Source of the DNA: JANMEB01 sp041740495
Lineage (GTDB): Bacteria; Planctomycetota; Planctomycetia; Pirellulales; Pirellulaceae
NCBI GenBank assembly: GCA_041740495.1
Contig: JBGSLW010000066.1
Span: 1 to 8,574, forward strand
Direction: 5' to 3'
Length of the DNA stretch: 8,574 bases
Every line of letters starts with the position of its first letter. Position 1 is the stretch's first letter. The notes beneath the pieces were generated by a model, which made no database searches, was not told the DNA's origin, and worked only from the letters and a program-made list of their open reading frames with translations. Positions 1 through 6,816 of the stretch are shown here, piece by piece. A program made the position numbers and the translations under genes.

Positions 1-587
1 CGGATGAGCGTACGGCGGTCGGCTTCCGGCGCCCGTTCCCAGCCGAGTTGCCCGAGCCGTGCGTCGAGGAACGCGTCAATCGGATGCACGCGGGCCAGGG
101 ATGCTTCCGGCAGCGCGGGGGCAAGCGGCGCCTCAAACGCCCAATGTTTCTGGTACACGGCCCCCTGTTCGATCCACTTTCGGATTGTGTCGATTTGGTC
201 GGCCGTCAGCTGCTTATGACTTTCCGGCGGGGGCATGCGGAGATCGGAATCGGGCTCGCTGATCCGCTGCCAGACCAGGCTTTTTTCCGGATCGCCGGGG
301 ACAATCGCGGGCGATCCAGCTCGATCGGCCGTGGCATTCTCCGCGACGTCTAAACGCAAATCGGCTTCGCGCCGTTTCGCGTCGAATCCGTGGCACGCGA
401 AACAGTTATCCGAGAGAATCGGCCGAATATCACGGTTGAAACTGAGTGCGGACTCGGAAGGCGATTCGATTTCTTGCGCCGTCAAGCGACTGGAAAGCAG
501 GCATCCGACCAGAATCGCCAGGCCGATGTGCAACCGAGCCCTGCGGCCACTCGCCTGGGGCCGGAATTGTCGAATCGTCTCGACCAT
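1..587 (-). CDS. Planctomycete cytochrome c (PSCyt1) / DUF1549 protein, N-terminal part, truncated by window edge
   Basis: The reading frame runs from ATG at 587-585 to the window edge, giving 195 codons of a protein that should continue well beyond. A hydrophobic segment at about residues 20-37 ending in TAQ looks like a Sec signal peptide. A planctomycete cytochrome c domain follows: FNRDIRPILSDNCFACHG holds a CxxCH haem site (C62, C65, H66), and RMPPP with M118 is the likely distal haem ligand. At about residue 168 the sequence VHPIDAFLDARL starts a DUF1549 (PSCyt2) domain. The usual family layout is PSCyt1-DUF1549-DUF1553 with about 700-1100 residues, so most of the protein is missing here. 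Such proteins are abundant in planctomycetes and thought to be exported; their substrates are unknown. GGGAAG (599-594 on the minus strand), six bases before the ATG, supports the start. The upstream region is repeat-rich and no promoter is evident. Confidence 0.9.
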   Translation of the reverse strand, partial: MVETIRQFRPQASGRRARLHIGLAILVGCLLSSRLTAQEIESPSESALSFNRDIRPILSDNCFACHGFDAKRREADLRLDVAENATADRAGSPAIVPGDPEKSLVWQRISEPDSDLRMPPPESHKQLTADQIDTIRKWIEQGAVYQKHWAFEAPLAPALPEASLARVHPIDAFLDARLGQLGWERAPEADRRTLI

Positions 588-729
588 GCGTTACTTCCCA
601 AATTCGACGAAGAAATGGCTTGGACCAGGCTACCACAGACGCCCCGTCCGAGTAACTTCCATTGTAACTGCTGACTCCGGGCGAAGGTATGCGTTCGCGG
701 GACGGTTCGCACGCAACTCGGGTGGTAAA

Positions 730-918
730 TACCCCGGCCGCCCGCCACGTACCCCGGCCGCCCGCTACGTACCCCGGCCCCACGTTACGTACCCCGGCCG
801 CCCGTCACGTACCCCGGCCCCACGTTACGTACCCGGCCCCACGTTACGTACCCCGGCCGTCCGTTACGTACCCCGGCCCCACGTTACGTACCCCGGCCGT
901 CCGTTACGTACCCCGGCC
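730..918. repeat. Tandem array of about 9.5 units of 20 bp
   Basis: Head-to-tail units begin TACCCCGGCC and end in (T/C)ACG: 730-749, 750-769, 770-789, 790-809, 810-829, 830-848 (19 bp, one C lost), 849-868, 869-888, 889-908 and a partial unit 909-918. The second half of the unit has three versions: GCCCG(C/T)(C/T)ACG (A), CCACGTTACG (B) and GTCCGTTACG (C). Their order is A A B A B B C B C, so there is a partial 40-bp higher-order period. There are no spacers, so this is not a CRISPR array. The array lies 5' of the cytochrome gene and 3' of the efflux gene, both on the minus strand. Bases 588-729 between it and the cytochrome gene show nothing recognisable. The plus-strand reading frame through the repeats gives a low-complexity Pro/Arg/Thr peptide that I regard as spurious. 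Confidence 0.93.
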
Positions 919-932
919 TTTGTAGGCCGGGG
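911..932. repeat. Perfect 9-bp hairpin (CCCCGGCCT-TTGT-AGGCCGGGG) at the end of the 20-bp array
   Basis: The arms are 911-919 and 924-932 with a 4-base loop. The left arm is the beginning of the tenth 20-bp unit, so array and hairpin share sequence. The loop region reads TTTGTA, as in two other hairpins of this window (968-986 and 7973-7991, read on the minus strand). It could stop or pause transcripts leaving the efflux gene on the minus strand, but no T-run follows in that direction, so a terminator call is not justified. Confidence 0.85.
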
Positions 933-933
933 A

Positions 934-1053
934 CAATGACAACTTCCGTGAATTCCTTCGCAAAGCGCGCGGCTTACAAAGCCGCGGTACAGCCAATGAC
1001 AACCTCCGTGAATTCCCTCCCAACGCGCACGGCGTCCAAAGCCGCGTTACAGC
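934..1053. repeat. Two 60-bp direct repeats, copy 1 with an intact hairpin
   Basis: Copies 934-993 and 994-1053 start CAATGACAAC and end TACAGC, and match at about 52 of 60 positions by eye. Copy 1 contains a perfect 8-bp hairpin, CGCGGCTT-ACA-AAGCCGCG (968-986). In copy 2 the right arm is unchanged, but the left arm reads CACGGCGT, so the stem is largely lost. The repeats lie between the 20-bp array and the 3' end of the efflux gene, whose stop is at 1078. I see no gene or promoter in 1054-1077. Confidence 0.85.
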
Positions 1054-1077
1054 CTTGGTACGATGACAAATCCCGAG

Positions 1078-2478
1078 TCACCAATTCTGATCGTTGGGCG
1101 CGGGCGCCCAAGAGTCGGCGGCGGCAGCAGCGGCATTGAGATCGAGCGGTGGGAGATAGCATTCGATCAGGGCGCGCATCCGCCACGATTTCACGAGTGC
1201 CGAAAGATAGGCGGATTGCTTGTAGACTAGCTCGCGCTGCGCGTCGACCAACCTAAGCACGCTCAATTCACCCGCCGAGATGCCTTGGCGAATGAGTTGG
1301 ATATTCTCTTGTACCAGCGGGATAATCGAATCCCGATAGCGGCGGGCCTGGGCCAGCGCCGTCTCGTACTCGGACCAGGCGGCGGCCAACCGCTGCGTCA
1401 ACTCCAACTCGAGTTGTTCAAGTTCGCGTTGGGAGGCGACGATTTGGGCGGAGGCCGCGCGGATGGCGCCTTGGTTGCGATTGGCTTTGGCGATCGGAAA
1501 CGTGACTTGCAACGCGGCGTTGGGTGCGGCCGTGCTGTTGTCGTATTGGACGATCGACTGGACCGTCACGTCGGCGATCGGCTCAACCTGTTCGCGCGCC
1601 AACCGCCGTTCCGACTTGTCCACCTGAACTGCCCGGAGGCGCAGTTCAGGGCTGGCCGACAAAAGTTCGCCCAAAAGCGATTCGTAGTCGCGGTCCCAGT
1701 CGATCGACTCGAGGTCCCCGGCCAGCGGCTGGGGAGCACTCTCGGGCTGAGCGGTCGCCGCGGCCAACGTTCGCCAGGCGGCCCGGACTCGGGCCTGGGC
1801 TTGTTCCGCTTCTCCCAATACCGATTCCAAATCGATACGCGCTTTCACGACGACCGAACGATCGGTTTCGCCGGCAGCCACCAGTTGCTCGGCCGTCTTG
1901 AGAGTATCCTGCGCGGCGTTCACCAGCTCGCCGGCGATTGTCTGCAACTGCTGGGCGGCCAACAGGTCGTAGTACGCAATCCGTACACCCGCGCGGATTT
2001 GGTTTTGCTGCAGTTCCAACTGGGCCAACTGAAGGTCGATGTCGCCAGCGGCGACCGCTCTGTTCAGCTGTAGCTTATTCCCTCGCACCCAAGTCTGCTG
2101 GTGCAGCATGCCGTGCTGTTCCGCTTCGCCGTTACTGAAGAGCTGCTGGCCGGAGTACCCGATTAAGGGGTTTGGCCCCAAGCCGGCTTGAACACAGTTG
2201 CCGCGAGCAGCCTCGACGCGGGCTTCTGCCGCCTGAATCGCAGGATGGGAGGCCAACGCCTGCGATTCCAAGGCCTCCAACGACTGAGCCGCTGCCGGAA
2301 AGGCCTCCGAATCGGCCGGCTGCAATAGCGTGGGACGCGGTACTTCGCCCCCCGTGACGTAGGCAGGACTGTGCGCGCGGGGCGGGACAAATTCCTGCCC
2401 AGACGCCGTGGGCAACCCGCATCCAACGATTCCCACCGCGGTGGCCGCCACAAGAACGAATTGATATCTGGTCAACAA
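1078..2478 (-). CDS. TolC/CusC-family outer-membrane efflux lipoprotein
   Basis: 466 residues, close to the usual 450-480 of the CusC/CzcC/NodT branch. This family forms the outer-membrane channel of tripartite pumps working with an inner-membrane transporter and a periplasmic adaptor. A hydrophobic N-terminus ends in the lipobox IVGC (C20), predicting a lipid anchor. Two outer-membrane-efflux repeats are visible: about 65-250 (SHPAIQAAEARVEAARGN, then GLGPNP) and about 275-455 (SPELRLRAVQVDKSERRLAREQ, then ISAGELSVLRLVDAQRELV). Both are rich in Gln, Ala and Leu, as expected for the helical barrel. The first two codons are both TTG (2478-2473). An in-frame TGA lies just upstream, no ATG or GTG precedes the signal peptide, and GGGG sits 7 bases before the first TTG, so a TTG start is likely. 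No transporter or adaptor gene is adjacent, so substrate cannot be inferred. Confidence 0.9.
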   Translation of the reverse strand: MLTRYQFVLVAATAVGIVGCGLPTASGQEFVPPRAHSPAYVTGGEVPRPTLLQPADSEAFPAAAQSLEALESQALASHPAIQAAEARVEAARGNCVQAGLGPNPLIGYSGQQLFSNGEAEQHGMLHQQTWVRGNKLQLNRAVAAGDIDLQLAQLELQQNQIRAGVRIAYYDLLAAQQLQTIAGELVNAAQDTLKTAEQLVAAGETDRSVVVKARIDLESVLGEAEQAQARVRAAWRTLAAATAQPESAPQPLAGDLESIDWDRDYESLLGELLSASPELRLRAVQVDKSERRLAREQVEPIADVTVQSIVQYDNSTAAPNAALQVTFPIAKANRNQGAIRAASAQIVASQRELEQLELELTQRLAAAWSEYETALAQARRYRDSIIPLVQENIQLIRQGISAGELSVLRLVDAQRELVYKQSAYLSALVKSWRMRALIECYLPPLDLNAAAAAADSWAPAPNDQNW

Positions 2479-2731
2479 AACGAAACCCCAGCGTCAACAC
2501 ATCGCTTTGGCAAGGGACGATACGGTCGGACATCCAAAGGGATATTTGTCTCCCCCCGAGTTCCGCCGCGCCTCAAGATATTGCTCAGAATCGGATCGAC
2601 CGCTGCAACCGGTGCGACAATCGCAATCGGTCCGGAGATTTTGCGCGGGCGTAGGTCGCGTCGTTTCGATTGGCGGAAGTTTGACGGCGGCAGACTGCTA
2701 GCGGAGCAAGCCGTATACGGGACACGGGACT

Positions 2732-2758
2732 GCCGGAACCGCGAGGACTTGTTCCGGC
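2732..2758. repeat. GCCGGAAC hairpin in the intergenic region upstream of the efflux gene
   Basis: Perfect 8-bp arms GCCGGAAC (2732-2739) and GTTCCGGC (2751-2758) surround an 11-base loop. On the minus strand the flank reads GTAGGCCGGAACAA, which resembles GTAGGCCGGGGACAA at 922-936, so this is probably another scattered copy or remnant of the same intergenic repeat class. It lies between the terminator of the DUF1598-like gene and the efflux gene's start. In the rest of 2479-2731 I see no gene and no convincing promoter. Confidence 0.65.
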
Positions 2759-2781
2759 CTACGACTACGACGGGAGACTCC

Positions 2782-2815
2782 AAAAAAAAAGACCTGGCCA
2801 AACGGCCAGGTCTTT
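2782..2815 (-). terminator. Intrinsic (rho-independent) terminator of the DUF1598-like gene
   Basis: Read on the minus strand, a perfect 12-bp stem AAAGACCTGGCC / GGCCAGGTCTTT (arms 2815-2804 and 2799-2788, 4-base loop) runs directly into nine T residues (2790-2782, overlapping the stem foot). It lies 34 bp beyond the stop codon at 2849. The plus-strand side has only three T residues after the stem, so termination should be mainly in the minus direction. It separates this transcript from the efflux gene, which must therefore have its own promoter within 2479-2781. Confidence 0.95.
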
Positions 2816-2848
2816 GAATTTGCGCTCCTGCGCCGGCAAGGATTCGTA

Positions 2849-4237
2849 TCAGTTCCAGCACCAATGGTTGGCGGAGTTGCCGGCGAGGGCTTCGGTCCGT
2901 TCTTTGGCCAGATCGGCTTGGCTGCGGTTGTCGACGACCGCCCACGAATCGACTTGGACGCCACCGGAGGCGGTAACCAGCCAGGCGCCGGCCAGCTGCA
3001 CAAAACTGCATTGGGTCGGCACCGATTGCGGAACATGGTAGGTCGGCATCGCCAGTTTACTGGCGTCGTCGATCGGCAGCGATTCGATCCCGGCCTTGGC
3101 CAGCAGGTTTTCCTTGGTGATCAGAGCGGCGACGACCGAGAGGTCCATCAGGTTGCGGAGTTCGCGAAAGATTGGCTCGCGAGCCGCCAGCGATTCGAAC
3201 TCGTCCGTCATGGTCTTGGCCCATTTTTCGGCCAAAGCGTCTTTGCGTTGCGAGACTTGGCGTTCGCCCCCTTTGCCGATGAAGCCGTCTTCGGTCAACG
3301 TTTTTACGCCGGGACCGCGAAGCTGCCAGGAGAGGCCATCCTCCGAGACCGCCAGCGGTTGGTAATTGCATTCCATCCAAAAACGGGGGCTGGACGACCC
3401 GCGGACGCGCCCTTTTTCCGAGCACAACTCCAGGTAGCTGGGCATGTTCGGCACGGGGGCAGGTTCGAAGCCCATCGAGAGGCGTTTCATTTTGTAGTCG
3501 GCCGCGACCAGAATCTGGCTGTAACGGCTGTCGGTCGGGACTCCGGTCAACGTGATGACTTGCGGTCCGCCTAGTTCTTCTACTTGGGCGACTTTGCTCG
3601 GGTCGAATTGGCCGATGAAGTCTTGCAGACGCGCTAGCCGTTCGGAGGCTTCATTGGTTGGATTGATCGAGCAGCTAATGCCTTCGTCGCGGTTGGCGTT
3701 TTCGGCGGTTTGCATCGCAACGACGAAATCCTCCAGTCGCAGGACGGGGGCCCCGGTCGTGGCGCCGACGACGTTTCCGTTCGGATCGACGGTCCAAGCT
3801 TCGGCCGGTCCGGCGAACACAATGTCCTTTGTGGCCGGATCGACAAAGACGTATTCGATCCGTTGCAAGCCGCCCATTAAAGCAACTTCGGGGGCGACAG
3901 CTCGTTTCTCTTGAGCTGCGGCTTCCATTTCGCGCCACAATCCCCGCAAGGAGACTTTGCGGATCTTCAAGCCGCGGCCGTTGAACAGCGGATCGGTCGA
4001 GTCGATCGCAGACTTCAGTGCCTTCAGATCCTTGGCATCCCAACGGGTGGCCATGGTATTGACCACGCCGGCGGCGTCGACCTCGACACCACCGATATTA
4101 TTGGCAAAGAACGTATTGCCAAAGGTATTCAGCCCCCCGCCGCCAATCTGGCCGTGTGCGGATCCCGACCAGGCCACCGCACAACAGGCGACCAGAAATC
4201 CGGCAACCCTTTGTAGTCGAAGCGACAAAACGGACAT
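2849..4237 (-). CDS. Secreted DUF1598-like planctomycete protein of unknown function
   Basis: 462 residues. The N-terminus has Arg residues, a hydrophobic stretch at about 11-28 and AHGQ at 27-30, a typical Sec signal peptide, so the mature protein is probably periplasmic or exported. A conserved-looking core at about 110-215 includes LQRIEYVFVDPATKDIVFAG, AWTVDPNGNVVG, TGAPVLRLEDFVVAM and GISCSINPTNEA. This pattern resembles DUF1598, a family I know mainly from Rhodopirellula-type planctomycetes; that match is from memory and not searched. Later parts (about 225-265 and 340-430) have no motif I recognise. I see no further membrane segment or catalytic motif. The ATG at 4237 is supported by GGAG (4249-4246), 8 bases upstream. 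The gene is monocistronic by its strong terminator and divergent from the sigma54 regulator, with 326 bp shared between them. Confidence 0.85.
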   Translation of the reverse strand: MSVLSLRLQRVAGFLVACCAVAWSGSAHGQIGGGGLNTFGNTFFANNIGGVEVDAAGVVNTMATRWDAKDLKALKSAIDSTDPLFNGRGLKIRKVSLRGLWREMEAAAQEKRAVAPEVALMGGLQRIEYVFVDPATKDIVFAGPAEAWTVDPNGNVVGATTGAPVLRLEDFVVAMQTAENANRDEGISCSINPTNEASERLARLQDFIGQFDPSKVAQVEELGGPQVITLTGVPTDSRYSQILVAADYKMKRLSMGFEPAPVPNMPSYLELCSEKGRVRGSSSPRFWMECNYQPLAVSEDGLSWQLRGPGVKTLTEDGFIGKGGERQVSQRKDALAEKWAKTMTDEFESLAAREPIFRELRNLMDLSVVAALITKENLLAKAGIESLPIDDASKLAMPTYHVPQSVPTQCSFVQLAGAWLVTASGGVQVDSWAVVDNRSQADLAKERTEALAGNSANHWCWN

Positions 4238-4245
4238 GTTCTAAA

Positions 4246-4249
4246 CTCC
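4246..4249 (-). promoter_or_regulatory. Ribosome binding site GGAG for the DUF1598-like gene
   Basis: GGAG on the minus strand lies 8 bases upstream of the ATG at 4237-4235. It is the clearest Shine-Dalgarno sequence on this strand and fixes the start just before the signal peptide. Confidence 0.65.
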
Positions 4250-4350
4250 AGTCTGATGGATGAATGCCCCCCGGCGGTCGGGACAAGGTTATCATGGTCC
4301 CAACCAAACCCCGCGTCCGAACTCTCAGACACCGATCGGACAGGGATCGC

Positions 4351-4440
4351 AATTGATTGTAAGTCGGCCCGCTCAACGAATCAATTTCAAAGTAGTTGGC
4401 CTATCGGCCAAAATCAAGCGATTCCGACGGGGAAATTGAT
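4351..4440. promoter_or_regulatory. Candidate operator region: three AATTGAT sites around a TTGGCC palindrome in the divergent promoter
   Basis: The 7-mer AATTGAT occurs at 4351-4357 (+), in reverse orientation as ATCAATT at 4380-4386, and at 4434-4440 (+). The first two form an exact 8-bp inverted repeat (AATTGATT 4351-4358 / AATCAATT 4379-4386). The second and third form a 9-bp inverted repeat (ATCAATTTC 4380-4388 / GAAATTGAT 4432-4440). Inside the latter lies the hairpin TTGGCC-TATC-GGCCAA (4396-4411). The rest of the intergenic stretch 4238-4563 shows no convincing sigma70 boxes and no GG-N10-GC sigma54 promoter. Such symmetric AT-rich sites in a GC-rich divergent region suggest binding of a dimeric regulator, which is inference. 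Confidence 0.4.
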
Positions 4441-4563
4441 CTCGGAGGACGGAAATCCTAACATAGTGCAGGGCCCCCTGGACATGTTTCGGTTCGAAAC
4501 AACGGTCGACAACAGACGGAGGATCCTTACCACGTCCAAATTCCCCTGGCAACACAACTAGTC

Positions 4564-6597
4564 GTGCTCGCATATCTGGTCATTCGAGACGGAACCAAAT
4601 GGTCGGACGTCGTGCGTCTGATTCCCGGTAGAACTGTCACAATCGGTCGGGCGCCCACCAACCAGATCGTGATCAAAGAGGAGCAGGTCAGCCGGAACCA
4701 CGCCGAGATCTTCCTGAACGAGGGGAAGTGGATTCTCCGCGACCTGGATTCGCGCAACGGGACTGCGGTCGGCCAGGACCGCGTGGTCGGGGACCGTTCC
4801 TTGAAGGCCGGGGACGTGATCTGGATCGCCGGCACGCAGTTGGCTTTTGTCAACGACTTGGCCAAAGCGTACGGTGGGCGACAAGCCAAGAAGTTGCTGG
4901 AGCGTGAGGCAGGCTGCGAAACCGTCATCGGCTTGCAGGCCGACAACATCGGAACCGACCAGACGGTCACCGCCAGCGAACCAACCACGATTACCCATCG
5001 CCGCCATAAGACGCGTTACTATCACGAGGAAGGTGAACCGCCGCAGGAGGACAACGTTCCCAAGGTGGGCCGAGCAGCGGCCAGGCTCTGCCGCCTGGCG
5101 TTCGAACTCGCAAACCAGACGACCGTGCGAGGGATCGCCAAACTGGCGCTCGATGGGTTGCTGGAGAACACGCATGCCGACAGCGGGGCGCTGCTCATGG
5201 CATCCCGTCCCGGGGCGACGCAACCGGGGGACTTGGAAGTCGTCGCCTGGAAAAGCGATAAAAAAGCGTCCTACCAACGTGTCTCCAATTTTCTCAGCGA
5301 ATCGGTGTTGAACAGCGGCGAGGCCGTTTTGGCGCGCGATGTCGAAGACGATAGCGCTTTGGCGATTCGGGATAGCAAGGGACTGATCCACGCGCTCAGC
5401 GTGATTTGTGCCCCGATCAAGGTCAACCAGCGCGTGACCGGCCTGATCCATTTGTACTCAACGCAACAGGGCCGAACGTTGGATCCGGACGACCTCGAGT
5501 TCACTCTGGCGGTCGCCGAAAACGTTTCATTGGCGCTGCGAACCCGTTTCCGCGAGCAAAAACTGGTTGAGGACCTCTCCAAGACCAAGACCGAGGTCAA
5601 CGAGTTGCGCCACCAGTTGGCGGTGGAAAGCGAAATCGTGGGTGGAAGTCCTGCAATGCTGGCGGTCCACCAGCAAATCAATCTCGCGGCCCCCAGCAAC
5701 GCAACCATCCTGATCCGCGGAGAAAGCGGTGTGGGGAAGGAACTTGTTGCCCGCGCCATTCACTACTCCAGTTCGCGGAGCAAGGGGCCGTTTATCTGCA
5801 TCAATTGTGCAGCCCTCTCCGAGTCACTGCTGGAAAGCGAGCTGTTCGGGCACGAAAAAGGCGCGTTCACCGGCGCGACGGAACGGAAGCCTGGAAAATT
5901 CGAGGCGGCACATGGCGGGACCCTGATGATGGACGAAATCGGGGAAATGAGCCCGAACATCCAGGCCAAGTTTCTACGGGTGCTGGAAGGTCATGCCTTC
6001 GAACGGGTCGGCGGCAGCAAGTCGATCACCACCGACGTCCGCGTCATCGCGGCGACCAATCGCGACTTGGAAAAGGCAGTCCGCGAAAGCTCGTTCCGCA
6101 AAGACCTCTTCTTCCGACTACACGTCGTGCAAATCGAAGTCCCCCCGCTCCGCCGTCGGCCCGAAGACGTCATCGAATTGGCCGAGTACTTTCTGCAGAA
6201 ATTCACCCAGGACACCGGTCGCCGTATTCGCGGCTTCACCAACTCCGCGGTCCAGCACCTCAAGACGTACCGCTGGCCAGGCAACGTCCGAGAACTGCGG
6301 AATGTCATCGAACGCGCCGTGCTACTGGCTCGCGGCGACCAAATCGAAACGGATGAACTGCTGTTGACCAATCTGATGACCTCCAGCGAGTCGCAGATGG
6401 AGGTCTCGGCAATCGTCGACGCCTATAAGCCGGAACCGTTGGCCGAGGTCGAACGCCGGCACATTCTGCATACGCTCCTGGCGACCAGTTGGAACAAGAG
6501 CAAATCCGCCCACATCTTAGGGATCGAACGGACGACGTTGGACCGCAAGATCCAACGCTACGGCTTGAACAAACATAAGCAGTTGGATGATGGCTAA
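4564..6597 (+). CDS. Sigma54-dependent enhancer-binding regulator with FHA and GAF sensor domains
   Basis: 677 residues, cytoplasmic. Domains in order: FHA phosphothreonine-binding domain, about 1-95 (IGRAP at 27-31, SRNHAEI at 43-49, DSRNG at 62-66); linker; GAF sensor domain, about 175-325; short coiled-coil-like helix, 328-355; AAA+ sigma54-interaction domain, 357-590, with Walker A GESGVGKE (386-393), GAFTGA loop (433-438) and Walker B LMMDEIGE (DE at 457-458). Arginine-finger region FRKDLFFRL (511-519) and sensor II WPGNVRELRN (571-580) follow. A Fis-type helix-turn-helix lies at about 640-670 (SAHILGIERTTLDRKIQRYG). All ATPase and sigma54-contact motifs are intact. The protein should activate sigma54 promoters in response to a phosphothreonine partner and a GAF signal. 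GTG at 4564 is the only ATG/GTG/TTG between the upstream in-frame TAA (4459) and the FHA fold; no good ribosome site precedes it. The TAA stop abuts an inserted repeat element. Confidence 0.95.
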   Translation: MLAYLVIRDGTKWSDVVRLIPGRTVTIGRAPTNQIVIKEEQVSRNHAEIFLNEGKWILRDLDSRNGTAVGQDRVVGDRSLKAGDVIWIAGTQLAFVNDLAKAYGGRQAKKLLEREAGCETVIGLQADNIGTDQTVTASEPTTITHRRHKTRYYHEEGEPPQEDNVPKVGRAAARLCRLAFELANQTTVRGIAKLALDGLLENTHADSGALLMASRPGATQPGDLEVVAWKSDKKASYQRVSNFLSESVLNSGEAVLARDVEDDSALAIRDSKGLIHALSVICAPIKVNQRVTGLIHLYSTQQGRTLDPDDLEFTLAVAENVSLALRTRFREQKLVEDLSKTKTEVNELRHQLAVESEIVGGSPAMLAVHQQINLAAPSNATILIRGESGVGKELVARAIHYSSSRSKGPFICINCAALSESLLESELFGHEKGAFTGATERKPGKFEAAHGGTLMMDEIGEMSPNIQAKFLRVLEGHAFERVGGSKSITTDVRVIAATNRDLEKAVRESSFRKDLFFRLHVVQIEVPPLRRRPEDVIELAEYFLQKFTQDTGRRIRGFTNSAVQHLKTYRWPGNVRELRNVIERAVLLARGDQIETDELLLTNLMTSSESQMEVSAIVDAYKPEPLAEVERRHILHTLLATSWNKSKSAHILGIERTTLDRKIQRYGLNKHKQLDDG

Positions 6598-6675
6598 GAG
6601 CCCAACCCATTGCCCTCTCGTCCGCTGCGGGAGAGAGGGCAGGGTGAGGGGGTCGGCAAGTTTTGGAATAGGCGC
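6598..6675 (+). mobile_element. Short MITE-like inverted-repeat element inserted at the regulator's stop codon
   Basis: 78 bp beginning GAGCCCAACCCATTGCC and ending TTTTGGAATAGGCGC. The two ends are imperfect inverted repeats of each other. TAA lies directly on both sides (6595-6597 and 6676-6678), a 3-bp target duplication of TNA type; the left copy is the regulator's stop codon. The last 47 bp align without gaps to the last 47 bp of the larger element at 7833-8141 (about 34 of 47 identical by eye). The first 17 bp match that element's start at 14 positions. Inside, TGCCCTCTC (6611-6619) pairs with GAGAGGGCA (6633-6641), a 9-bp hairpin that may end the regulator's transcript. No coding capacity. 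TNA duplications suggest mobilisation by an IS5-family (IS1031-group-like) transposase, which is inference. Confidence 0.72.
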
Positions 6676-6738
6676 TAAGACTGGTGGTTGAATTCCGATT
6701 CCGTCCGCCAGAACTACGGCCGATAGGCGCTGGCCTCG

Positions 6739-6765
6739 GCGGTTTCTTTCAACGCCGGAAACCGC
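6739..6765. promoter_or_regulatory. GCGGTTTC inverted repeat upstream of the znuA-like gene
   Basis: Perfect 8-bp arms GCGGTTTC (6739-6746) and GAAACCGC (6758-6765) with an 11-base spacer, ending 67 bp before the chosen start of the metal-binding lipoprotein. It could be an operator or a leader hairpin. It does not resemble the AT-rich Zur or Fur boxes I know, so no regulator is assigned. Confidence 0.35.
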
Positions 6766-6816
6766 GGCGTTCATGTACCGACGACCGACGCTAGTTTGCT
6801 AGACATTGTTTACGTC

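Noticed and set aside
730..918. Possible CRISPR array.
   Set aside because: Units are 20 bp and directly adjacent with no spacers, and no cas gene is in the window.
235..939. Long plus-strand open frame running through the 20-bp repeats, giving a Pro/Arg/Thr repeat protein.
   Set aside because: Its first third is antisense to the well-supported cytochrome gene, and the rest is translated tandem repeat with a 1-bp unit length change. No ribosome site or family resemblance.
1285..2073. Plus-strand open frame of 262 codons.
   Set aside because: It lies wholly antisense to the efflux gene, has low-complexity Gly/Arg/Leu composition and no recognisable motif; an effect of GC-rich codon bias.
2472..3011. 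Minus-strand open frame spanning the intergenic region upstream of the efflux gene.
   Set aside because: It overlaps the C-terminus of the DUF1598-like gene in another frame and crosses a perfect intrinsic terminator; Arg/Pro-rich without motif.
4558..5451. Minus-strand open frame of 297 codons.
   Set aside because: Antisense to the FHA and GAF parts of the regulator, whose plus-strand domains are unmistakable.
6668..6731. Direct repeat ATAGGCGCT at the end of the short element (6668-6676) and again at 6723-6731.
   Set aside because: Only 9 bp and without a matching opposite terminus or target duplication, so not enough to call another element end.
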